The notes beneath the pieces were generated by a model. The model saw only the letters and a program-made list of their open reading frames with translations, was not told where the DNA came from and did not search any database. A program made the translations under genes and the position numbers. Shown piece by piece: positions 1-6,180 of a DNA stretch of 7,219 nucleotides; the stretch's first letter is position 1; each line of letters opens with the position of its first letter. This DNA comes from Gammaproteobacteria bacterium (GTDB lineage: Bacteria; Pseudomonadota; Gammaproteobacteria; Pseudomonadales; Azotimanducaceae_A), in NCBI GenBank assembly GCA_028819775.1, contig JAPPKV010000194.1:1-7219 (forward strand), given 5' to 3'.

Positions 1-337
1 CGGGCACGCTAATGAATTGATCGCTAGCCACGGGTCTTGATCCTATGCACTCGGCAGCAGACTCTCATGTTCCTGTCACCCTGTCAATCGTGTCAACCGT
101 CTTTGGTGTCAATTTCCGGCGACTTGACGAGCCTCTCGTCGTGATTTGGCCTGTGCTGACCGAAACCTGCCACGTGCGCCATCCCCCCTCCCCGAGAACG
201 AACGCACTCAGTTTTGCACTTGCCAATGGGCGCCGGGGGTTGCATCAGTCGCTGTGGTGGACTGGCTATTCGACTCCGTTGCAGAACGCGGGATTGGCAA
301 ATTGGCGAATCTGGCGTTCCCGAGGCTACGGCGCCAC
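1..337. other. gene-free left margin, possible remnant of a transposon end
   Basis: I see no convincing gene here. Open frames exist on both strands, but their translations are low in complexity, lack recognisable motifs and have no good ribosome binding site. The region lies downstream of the minus-strand lipoprotein gene. Its most ordered part is the cluster of TGTCA motifs at 74-112, described separately. Beyond that it shows no clear terminator hairpin or RNA gene. Confidence 0.5.
74..112. repeat. cluster of four TGTCA(A) motifs, possible IS21-like end
   Basis: TGTCAC at 74 and TGTCAA at 82, 91 and 107 occur within 40 bases, and an inverted copy (TTGAC) follows at about 123. IS21-family elements are known to carry several short repeats inside their ends that bind the transposase. 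An IstB remnant of that family lies at 1640-1948 on the minus strand, so its downstream end would be expected on this side. The link is inference: the motif is short and I did not find a matching second end. Confidence 0.25.
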
Positions 338-709
338 CTATGGGCTGTGTGTACTTGAGGGGTTCCCCCTAACACCACCCTCTTCCTCGCATCGGTAGAG
401 GAACACATGTGCTCCGTACCCGATGCTGATGCCTGACGTTGACGTGTTTGAGCCGGTGATTTCGGTTCTCCCCGAGACGAAGACAGCTCTCTTGCCCAAG
501 CTCTCACAATGCTCCGCCCCAATCGGATCGGCCGCTACTCGTGACTCTTCGTATGGAGGGCCGCTGAACTCGTCGTAGGGGACTTTCACTTCAGCCTTGA
601 TTTCAGTGAAGTCCGTAAGAACCGGCATTGGCGTGGCGCAACCTCCTAACGCGACCAAACCCAACGCGACCAAACCCAACGCCTTAGCAAACGTGTGGTT
701 CCTGTGCAT
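338..709 (-). CDS. small predicted lipoprotein of unknown function
   Basis: The predicted protein has 123 residues from the ATG at 709. Its N-terminus is a classic lipoprotein signal: a charged start (MHRNHTFAK), a hydrophobic run, then the lipobox LGGC with Cys24 as the expected lipidated residue. It should therefore be exported and anchored to a membrane. The mature part (about 100 residues) is polar, with two further cysteines near residues 74 and 111 that could pair. I do not recognise its family. I chose the inner ATG because GGAG lies six bases upstream of it; an ATG five codons earlier (724) is in frame but has a poorer site. It lies 47 bases after the end of the Toprim-like frame on the same strand and may be co-transcribed with it or have its own promoter. 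The reading frame is intact. Confidence 0.72.
   Translation of the reverse strand: MHRNHTFAKALGLVALGLVALGGCATPMPVLTDFTEIKAEVKVPYDEFSGPPYEESRVAADPIGAEHCESLGKRAVFVSGRTEITGSNTSTSGISIGYGAHVFLYRCEEEGGVRGNPSSTHSP
648..677 (-). repeat. 15-bp tandem repeat inside the lipoprotein signal peptide
   Basis: The 15-base unit AACGCGACCAAACCC (plus strand) occurs twice back to back, with a partial third copy after it. On the coding strand it encodes the repeated pentapeptide GLVAL in the hydrophobic core of the signal peptide. A gain or loss of one unit would stay in frame and change the core by five residues. Confidence 0.85.
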
Positions 710-756
710 GTGGGTCTCCACCATGAGTCTCTGCGGACACTACCGATGCGGAGGAT

Positions 757-1497
757 TCAACCAGAATAGTGGGTTTGATCCAACCTCTGGATGACCTCTG
801 CCCCGCTTACCGCAGCGGCCTCGCCCGCCAGCTGCGGATCCCCTCCCGGTGGGACGACCATCCTGACCGGAACCGTAATCTGTCGCAGACGTTTGGCGAT
901 ATCGGTGTAGCCTATTTCGCCACTTGCTGTCGCCAGTATGGTGGCGTCACGGTGCTCGGCGCCGAGGACGAGTGCCGCCTCGGGGTCCGCAACGATGAAA
1001 ATGCAGGTGCGCCCGTTGCCAACCCGGAACGCACACCCGGACTTGCGCCCGCGGTAACGCCGCCACCGGCTTCCTCCGAGTTCGTCGCCACGCCACCCGT
1101 CCTTGTCCAACGCTTCAAGACCCACGCTGGAAAACACGCCCGCCGGGTCTGTGTAGCCATAGACTACGCATCCCGCCGACCATTGGGGTAGTCCTTTGAT
1201 ACCTACACGGTGACCAATCCAACGTACCGATTCGGGCCAGTTGCGCGGCTTCCAGATGCGCCGCCTTCGAAGGTACGTCGCGCCGGGCGTGCCGCCGATC
1301 TTTGATGCGGAGGTCCACATGGGTTCAAAGTATGCTGACAAATGCTCCACTGCTCTAGCTGATTGGATCGAGCAAAGGATGCCGGACCAGAACGTCGCAA
1401 GGTCGGGTTTCCACCGACCCGGGGCACTGCTTCCCGTACCCAAGCGTGCAGATTGGAGGTCCGCCAACTCCGGCGGGCTTCCAAGCAGTTGCGCCAA
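757..1497 (-). CDS. Toprim/primase-like protein, 5' end missing, active site degenerate
   Basis: Residues 61-240 (numbered from the TTG at 1497) follow the layout of the Toprim-containing primase-like proteins found on phages and plasmids: SASKIGGTPGATYLRRRRI (63-81), WPESVRW (87-93), a strand with YTDPAG (115-120), then a Toprim-like fold starting FIVADPEAALVL and ending GGDPQLAGEAAA. In that family these proteins act on DNA at replication initiation. Two things are odd. The expected Toprim glutamate (xxEG) reads as aspartate (VADP), and the DxD pair near the end reads GGD, so metal-dependent catalysis may be lost. The frame is open upstream to 1626, but contains no ATG or GTG there, and the usual N-terminal zinc finger is absent. 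The 5' end is therefore probably cut off at the junction with the IstB remnant. The C-terminus looks complete. Family assignment is moderate; activity is doubtful. Confidence 0.6.
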   Translation of the reverse strand: MAQLLGSPPELADLQSARLGTGSSAPGRWKPDLATFWSGILCSIQSARAVEHLSAYFEPMWTSASKIGGTPGATYLRRRRIWKPRNWPESVRWIGHRVGIKGLPQWSAGCVVYGYTDPAGVFSSVGLEALDKDGWRGDELGGSRWRRYRGRKSGCAFRVGNGRTCIFIVADPEAALVLGAEHRDATILATASGEIGYTDIAKRLRQITVPVRMVVPPGGDPQLAGEAAAVSGAEVIQRLDQTHYSG

Positions 1498-1639
1498 AGA
1501 CGCTGCGCTAGCATGGTCTGGCCAGAACGCAATGTCGGGCTTGGCCGTCGCGGATTGGCCGAGTGCCGGAATCTGAAGCGGATTGAACCCTGGCTGACCT
1601 GTCGGGATCGATTTGACATGCTCCAGTCAACGTCGTGCA

Positions 1640-1948
1640 CCATTTCCGGATCTGCAGCCGGAACAGGTTCATGACCTGCTGCCGGTTGATCTTTTTTCGG
1701 CCAGGTCCAGTCGAAGGCATCGAGGGTTTCCTCACAGGGAAGCGGGCGAGCCGTATGCGCCGGGCGATGGCGCGGTCGCAGCGCTGGGCGGCCTCGCCTT
1801 CGACGAGCCGGGCGAGCAGCGGCAAGTGGTCCCACTGCTGCTTGGCGGCGGTGACGAATTCGCCGTAGTGTTCGCGGACGAAGGCGAGCTGCAGGGCGTC
1901 GAGGTCGGTTGCCCGTGTCGTGTAGTCGACGGGTGAAGCGACCGACTT
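1640..1948 (-). pseudogene. istB: N-terminal remnant of IS21-family helper ATPase IstB, frameshifted
   Basis: About 100 residues match the N-terminal region of IstB, the ATPase that assists the IS21 transposase: DALQLAFVREHYGEF, then LLARLVEGEAAQRCDRAIARR, then RIRLARFP, then ETLDAFDWTWPKK, then INRQQVMNLFRL. The middle block is read in a second frame. The frame is lost near 1732 (one base missing next to the RFPV codons) and regained at a run of six T (plus strand) at 1692-1697, where one extra A on the coding strand would restore it. The ATP-binding Walker A motif that should follow FRL is absent, because the homology stops near 1640. No start codon lies between the upstream stop (1949-1951) and the first recognisable residues. 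This is a dead fragment. Confidence 0.75.
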
Positions 1949-1951
1949 CTA

Positions 1952-1957
1952 TATAAT
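1952..1957 (+). promoter_or_regulatory. consensus -10 box (TATAAT) for the central operon
   Basis: A perfect TATAAT lies 48 bases upstream of the GTG start at 2005, pointing toward it. This would give a leader of roughly 40 bases. I see no good -35 hexamer at 16-18 bases; the best nearby match is only partial. It sits just beyond the 5' edge of the IstB remnant, so the operon may be using a promoter formed at or next to the old insertion junction. Confidence 0.45.
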
Positions 1958-2004
1958 CCGATGCCTGCGGCAATCCCGGGCCAGCCAGGCCGAGCGAGGC
2001 GGAC

Positions 2005-3066
2005 GTGCCGAGACGCTACGACAGTGACCTTGAGATCAGGTTCCATGGTGCCGAGACGCACGGCAACAGTGTGCCTGCGGACCTCTTGGCCACCACCTTG
2101 CAGTCCTTGCAGAGCGTCGTTTACCTTCTCGCCGCAAGCCACCATTGGGTCGGGGCGCACGGCGGCGAACGCGCTACGGGTGTGCCGGCCGAGATCCGCC
2201 GGCGCTACGCCGTCACCTGCCACCTACCGGTAGCTGGGAGCTACGCGGTTCCGGTCACCATTGCCGCGCCTCAGGCGACTTCTCTGATGGAGGATGCGCC
2301 CGATGTCCTTGATGACCTAAGAACCCTGTTGCAGGCAACGCAGCACCAGAGGGAGGACGACCTAGACCGACTGTTCCCCGCGTCCGTTACTCGCGCCGCT
2401 GCGACCCGCGCGTTGTACAGGATGGTCCCTAGACCTCGGTCCGGTGCCCGGCTCACGATCGAATCCTCTTCCGGCCAGCCGATCTTCGCCCCGGACCCAA
2501 GCACCCGTCGCTTCCTGAAGTCACTCGCGGGCCACCCGACGGCAGAAACCGAGCAGAGCGTCGTCGGGCACCTAAACGGGATCGACTTTCAGAAGCAGCG
2601 TCTCCGCCTGTGCCATCCAACATCAGGCCGTGAGTTGTCCTGCCAATACCCGCCCCGGGTGGAGCCAATGCTCGTTGACTGCCGCCGCGACCTGATCCAA
2701 GTGATTGGGGAGATCACGCTAGGTGCGGACGAAGCCCCCAAGCGAATCCGCCGGGTCGACTCCATCTGTCGCGTGGACTTATCGCCGATCAATGTGACCG
2801 TTTTCACCAGCGGCACGGACCTCGTGCGAGCCAAGCGCCCTCTCACGTTCCGTCCCGCCATTCACGATGGGTACAAGCACTTCGTGCTGCAGGAAGCGCC
2901 CTTCGGCATCCACCTGCTTTCCGCCACTCGGGATGAGTTGGAGGCCAATCTTCTTGAGGAACTGGACACGATCTGGCGCCACTTTGCTTGCGCCAACGAC
3001 GCTGACCTCACTCCCGACGCACAGGAGCTAAAGCGGGCACTCCTCAGCGCCTTCAGTACCTCATGA
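2005..3066 (+). CDS. 353-residue protein with a HicB-like C-terminal part, partner of the HicA-like gene
   Basis: I do not recognise the first 280 or so residues as a named family. They begin with LEIRFHG (9-15) and an amphipathic helix-rich stretch, and are predicted soluble with no signal peptide or membrane segment. The last part (about 288-347) reads DGYKHFVLQEAPFGIHL, then a helix TRDELEANLLEELDTIWRHFA, then LTPDAQELKRALL. A strand of the form 'xxVLQxxPFGIH' followed by 'T.DEL..NL.EEL' recalls HicB antitoxins, whose partial RNase-H fold covers HicA. I infer an antitoxin-like or RNA-handling role. The start is GTG at 2005, preceded by a weak purine-rich site (GAGGCGG). The stop TGA overlaps the next start (ATGA), which implies translational coupling and fixed co-expression. 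The frame is intact, and codon use matches a real high-GC gene. Confidence 0.7.
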   Translation: MPRRYDSDLEIRFHGAETHGNSVPADLLATTLQSLQSVVYLLAASHHWVGAHGGERATGVPAEIRRRYAVTCHLPVAGSYAVPVTIAAPQATSLMEDAPDVLDDLRTLLQATQHQREDDLDRLFPASVTRAAATRALYRMVPRPRSGARLTIESSSGQPIFAPDPSTRRFLKSLAGHPTAETEQSVVGHLNGIDFQKQRLRLCHPTSGRELSCQYPPRVEPMLVDCRRDLIQVIGEITLGADEAPKRIRRVDSICRVDLSPINVTVFTSGTDLVRAKRPLTFRPAIHDGYKHFVLQEAPFGIHLLSATRDELEANLLEELDTIWRHFACANDADLTPDAQELKRALLSAFSTS

Positions 3067-3344
3067 CCCGCGACAAGAGGAAGGTGGAGGCCGCGCTGAG
3101 GCGCAAGGGCTTCCAAGCCGACGACACGCACCACCACCGCTTCTTCCACTACGCCGCCGATGGCCGGGCAACCGGAATCCGTACGCACACGAGCCATAGC
3201 CGTCGACACAGGACGCTGGGCGACGACCTCCTCAACGCAATGGCGAGACAATGCCGCATCTCGAAGGCGGACTTCCTCCAGTTGGTGGACTGCGAACTGA
3301 CCGGCGAGGCGTACGAACAGATGGTCACCTGCAGCCCCGAGTAG
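3063..3344 (+). CDS. HicA-like small protein (probable mRNA-interferase-type toxin)
   Basis: The predicted protein has 93 residues. Its layout resembles HicA: an N-terminal helix (KRKVEAALRRKGF, 5-17), a His-rich turn HHHRFFHY (23-30) where HicA has its conserved histidine, a strand pair with THTSHSR (41-47), then a helical tail ending DFLQLVDCELTGEAYEQM (70-87). Known HicA toxins are double-stranded-RNA-binding-fold proteins that cleave mRNA and are held by HicB. The tail makes it longer than a typical HicA of 60 to 80 residues. It overlaps the upstream gene by four bases and is followed by a third gene that may start inside it. The order (antitoxin-like gene first) is the reverse of the common hicA-hicB order. 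It could instead be a conserved non-toxic relative, so I leave the symbol empty. Confidence 0.6.
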   Translation: MTRDKRKVEAALRRKGFQADDTHHHRFFHYAADGRATGIRTHTSHSRRHRTLGDDLLNAMARQCRISKADFLQLVDCELTGEAYEQMVTCSPE

Positions 3345-4321
3345 CACCCGGCAGATGCGCCAAACGGTGGGCGAGGAGCGCTCTCAAGTTCAAGTTCATT
3401 GACGATACCCCCGCCTCCGCCACACACTCCGCCCTTCGGGCCGAGTTAGTGGACATCTTCTTGGTCAAGACCCGCGCATACGAGGGCGAGTTCGTCCCGC
3501 CCGTCAAATCGCTGGAGCGCTATCTGCGCGACGGCGGCACGACTGTCATTCAGGCGGCATTCGAACACTCCTACTTTGCCCACCCCGACCGCGTTCGGGG
3601 CAATACGCCCCTGTACCCGAATCGGGCTAGGCGCAGCCGCGAACACTACCCGGGGCTCGGCAAGGGTGCCCACGCCACTTGGGAGGGGCGCCCTGTCAAG
3701 CTCGACGACAACGCCAAGGCCCAGCAAGCTTGGGCCACCTATTCCGGACGCCCCATCCAACGCGCTTCGGGCTACGGCGTGCGCCACGTATGGGGGCATC
3801 CCTGGGATCCAGACGCGTTCACAGCCGGCTGGAATCTCTGCTACATGCCTTTCTGGGCGGGCATGCTCACGGAACGCCAGCACCCGCACCCCGAACTAGA
3901 GCAGGCCGTACGGCAGGCCGCGTGGGATCTCTACTTTCGCGACGACCCCGTTTGCGTTCCGCCCGAGTTCGTCGTGGACCCGGGCATCGATCTCAGCCTC
4001 GTTCTACAAGGGGCGCCAATCCTCCTGCTCGCCGGCGCTTCGGCCCCGAGCGACCGTAGTGCGCTGCCAGATGGGGCTTCCGATGACGATGTCGACGCAC
4101 GCATACGGGAACTCCGGCGGATCACTAGGCAGAGCTGGTCGAACCTATTGAAGGCGGTGCTTTCCCTTCAAGGAAAACCGCACGCGCCGTTCGGCACCCG
4201 CAGCGTCCAAGCGACCGCCGAAAGCACGATCCGACGCATGCAGCGCGAGACGACGTTGGATTTCGGCGCGCTTGAACGGCGGCTCCGCATTGCAGCGCCA
4301 CTCGGGGCGAGCGGTCGCTGA
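3251..4321 (+). CDS. conserved-looking protein of unknown function, third gene of the central operon
   Basis: The open frame is 356 codons from the ATG at 3251, but the protein probably begins near residue 45 (ALKFKFIDD): the first 31 codons lie inside the HicA-like gene in another frame and look like shadow sequence. No ATG, GTG or TTG exists between the HicA-like stop (3344) and 3398, so either the inner ATG is used (94-base overlap) or a rare start or a frame error hides the true one. I do not recognise the family. Highly patterned blocks are SLERYLRDGGTTVIQAAFEHSYF (in pieces, 87-109), NRARRSREHY (124-133), ASGYGVRHVWG (172-182), PDAFTAGWNLCYMPFWAGML (187-206), AAWDLYF (223-229) and, near the C-terminus, TRQSWSNLLKAV and FGTRSVQATAES. 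His179, Asn195 and His211 are spaced 16 apart and could form an HNH-like site, but this is weak inference. The protein looks soluble and has no signal peptide. Confidence 0.6.
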   Translation: MPHLEGGLPPVGGLRTDRRGVRTDGHLQPRVAPGRCAKRWARSALKFKFIDDTPASATHSALRAELVDIFLVKTRAYEGEFVPPVKSLERYLRDGGTTVIQAAFEHSYFAHPDRVRGNTPLYPNRARRSREHYPGLGKGAHATWEGRPVKLDDNAKAQQAWATYSGRPIQRASGYGVRHVWGHPWDPDAFTAGWNLCYMPFWAGMLTERQHPHPELEQAVRQAAWDLYFRDDPVCVPPEFVVDPGIDLSLVLQGAPILLLAGASAPSDRSALPDGASDDDVDARIRELRRITRQSWSNLLKAVLSLQGKPHAPFGTRSVQATAESTIRRMQRETTLDFGALERRLRIAAPLGASGR

Positions 4322-4379
4322 CCAACACCGTCCAGCGCTCTTCAAGGTACGATCGACGCCTGCACGCGAAACGCGGCGG

Positions 4380-4948
4380 TTAACTGCCAAAATGAGCCAG
4401 AATGGGCCAAGGGGCTGGTTTACAGGGGTTCCACCGACCTCCCAGCCGACCGAGGCGAACCGCCTCAGTGACCGCCTTCCGCAAACTCGCGCAAATCGAG
4501 ATCCTGGAGGGTCCATTCCGGTGGCCGATCGCACTCCCAGCGCCGTTCGGCGTGCATCCGCTCGAAGAGCATCCGGCTTTGTACGTCCGCGAGCATGGCT
4601 CGGGTGGTGTTGCCGACTCGCCGATAGGATGCGCCACGATACTGGTAGGGCGACGAGGTACCGCGCCCCACATGGACGACAACGAGTTCTCGGCTTTCAG
4701 ACGGGCGATCCCCCTCGATCTCCGGGAACTCTGGCGGATCCATGCGCTGTATCTCGTTGCCCAACTCTTCAAGTGAGCGCTCGCTGACCCAGCCGACCGA
4801 CCACGGAGCTGTCGGGGAAGACACCGAACGGCACATGGCCGCCGCGTTGATTGAGCATGGCGCAAATCGTCGCCACGGCTTCTCGGCGCGTTCCCCTCGT
4901 GGCCTTGAATTGCCCCGTTTCCGATTCGCCGGATTCCACTAGAATCAA
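4380..4948 (-). pseudogene. frameshifted, truncated AlbA_2 (Schlafen-type) DNA-binding-domain protein
   Basis: The pieces join into the N-terminal AlbA_2 domain of the large family of transcription-regulator or ATP-binding proteins: ESGESETGQFKATRGTRREA, then AMLNQRGGHVPFGVFPDSSVVG, then (frame change near 4795) VSERSLEELGNEIQRMDPPEFP, GRGTSSPYQYRGASYRRVGNTTRA and RMLFERMHAERRWE (the last four blocks are consecutive but quoted separately). After WTLQDLDLREFA a second frame change near 4475 leads to KAVTEAVRLGRL, where the family continues with an EAVRRGRL-type helix, before the frame ends at 4380. The family normally continues into an ATPase-like or helix-turn-helix part, which is missing. 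The start is TTG at 4948 or GTG at 4939, in the same frame as the upstream Res gene and separated from it by one TGA. Members often accompany restriction or defence genes. This copy cannot make a full product. Confidence 0.72.
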
Positions 4949-4960
4949 AGGCTTCGGGCG

Positions 4961-6166
4961 TCACGCCAGGGGTTCCATCGCTGGCGGTTTGGTGCGGCCA
5001 TCTACGGGTTGATCGTCGTGAGCGTTGGGGTCTGCGCCAGCAATCAGCTTCGGAAGCTCTGCCTTCCAATCGCGCATGAGCACCAACACGTACTGGAAGT
5101 CCGGCTGGTCGGAACGGAGATCGAGGCCGTCGCGTACTTCCAGGGCACGTCGCCACCGACCGCGGGACAGGAAGTCCATCAGCTCGCGTTTGTAGTCTGT
5201 GTCTATGTTGTCCAAGTGGTCCCCCTAGGTTTCGGGGACGGTAATGCGTTCCGGATTCCCCTCGGACGCCGTGGCGAAGACAAAGTCGGGATAGATTCTG
5301 CGACCTTGCCAGCCTTGGATGCCGTATTGGGCGCGAGCGACGTTGCGGTGCCACCACGAAAGGGCTTGTTCCACATCCAGATAGGCGGCCACTTCCCGCT
5401 CGTCCCTGTTCAAGTCCTGTTGGTATACGGGGACAAAGAGGCTCTTGTTCAACGTTCCGCCGCTCTTGGAGGCCACCAGAGGCGCGCTCTCGGGCGCGGT
5501 TGTGTCCATGTGGAACGGCATGCGCCAGTCGCCGCCGTCGAGGCGCAGGTGAAACTGGATGCGACCGTTGGCCGCGTCTTTCTTGAACACTCTCTCGGCG
5601 CGGGCATCGCGCTCTCTTTGAAGCTCTTTTCGCAGTTCCTCCACGATCAGCCCAGCCAAACGCCCGAGGTGGGCTGCATCGAAGCCAACTTCGCCGAGAG
5701 CGTCCAAAAGCCCGCCCACGATCTCGCGTCCGACAAACGGGTTGGGCACGATGTCGAGGATGGCGCGGACGGCGAAGGAAGCGTCGAAGCGAAGAACCTC
5801 GGTGGCACCGGGGACCGACTCGCGCGCGAACGGGTCTTCGCCCTCGGTGATCGTGATGCGCTGCAGCTGGTTTTCGGCCGATTGGGCGTTCAACGGCACG
5901 CGTGCGGCAATGGATCGTGGATCGAAGCCGCGCCAGTCGATGCGGGAAAGGATGTCGGTCTCGTAGTCGATCTCCCGAACCTTCGCGCCGTCCTCGACCA
6001 TGACCTTGGGCAGATAGATCTCCTTCTTTGCGAAGCGGGCGCGTCGAAGGAGACTGCGGAACTGCGGTGATTCGCCCGTGTCCTGAGATCCGACCTCCAG
6101 AACCAAGTCGCCGAGACCATCGCGCTCGAGGCCGTCCTTGACGGCGGCGACGACGGCGTCAATGGC
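4961..6166 (-). pseudogene. C-terminal fragment of a type III restriction Res subunit, with an internal stop in the nuclease motif
   Basis: Two open stretches in one frame (6166-5225 and 5224-4961) form about 400 residues matching the C-terminal half of the restriction/helicase (Res) subunit of type III systems. Landmarks are KKEIYLPKVMVEDG, then SLFVPVYQQDLNRDEREVA, then AYLDVEQALSWWHRNVARAQ, YGIQGWQGRRIYPDFVF, then ITVPET-stop-GDHLDNIDTDYKRE. The PD (273-274 from the TTG at 6106) and ExK of a PD-(D/E)xK nuclease are recognisable, but the lysine codon (expected AAG) is TAG at 5225-5227. The frame then resumes and ends with TGA at 4961-4963. The N-terminal DEAD/DEAH helicase half is absent. 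The homology starts at about AIDAVVAAVKDGLERDGLGDL (6166 downward), at the junction with the thiamine-diphosphate gene. No Mod subunit gene is present in the window. Confidence 0.8.
5225..5227 (-). other. premature amber codon at the catalytic lysine of the Res nuclease domain
   Basis: Reading the minus strand gives GTC CCC GAA ACC TAG GGG GAC CAC TTG: V-P-E-T-stop-G-D-H-L. The family reads E-T-K-G-D-H-L at this spot. A single A-to-T change in AAG explains it. The frame on both sides is unbroken, so this is a base substitution rather than an indel. The HicA-like and thiamine-diphosphate genes also end in TAG, so general reassignment of TAG is unlikely. Confidence 0.85.
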
Positions 6167-6172
6167 TCGATG
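6166..6172. other. probable rearrangement breakpoint between two 5'-truncated genes
   Basis: The recognisable part of the minus-strand Res fragment starts just left of here, and that of the plus-strand thiamine-diphosphate enzyme just right of it. Each gene has lost its N-terminal half, and there is no intergenic space. The exact junction could lie anywhere in about 6150-6180. No insertion sequence, attachment site or long repeat is visible at the point. Confidence 0.55.
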
Positions 6173-6180
6173 ACTGCGAC

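Noticed and set aside
45..398. Plus-strand open frame of 117 codons at the left margin
   Set aside because: Its translation shows no motif, it overlaps the end of the better-supported lipoprotein gene, and it has no clear ribosome binding site.
1203..1973. Minus-strand open frame of 256 codons across the IstB remnant and the Toprim-like gene
   Set aside because: It is mostly Arg/Pro-rich shadow sequence. Only a short stretch (ETLDAFDWTWPKK) is real, and that belongs to the frameshifted IstB remnant.
4450..4464. Inverted repeat GAGGCG-AAC-CGCCTC as a terminator
   Set aside because: It lies inside the AlbA_2 remnant, has a three-base loop and lacks a T-run on either strand, so it is more likely chance in GC-rich coding sequence.
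5225..5227. Reassigned TAG codon in this organism
   Set aside because: The HicA-like gene (3342-3344) and the thiamine-diphosphate gene (7030-7032) appear to end normally at TAG, so a mutation is simpler.
4380..5357. Minus-strand open frame of 325 codons over Res and AlbA_2
   Set aside because: It is a shadow for most of its length. Only its last 35 or so codons continue the AlbA_2 protein after the second frame change.
5009..6070. Plus-strand open frame of 353 codons opposite the Res fragment
   Set aside because: It is the antisense shadow of the Res frame. The minus-strand reading carries the recognisable family motifs.
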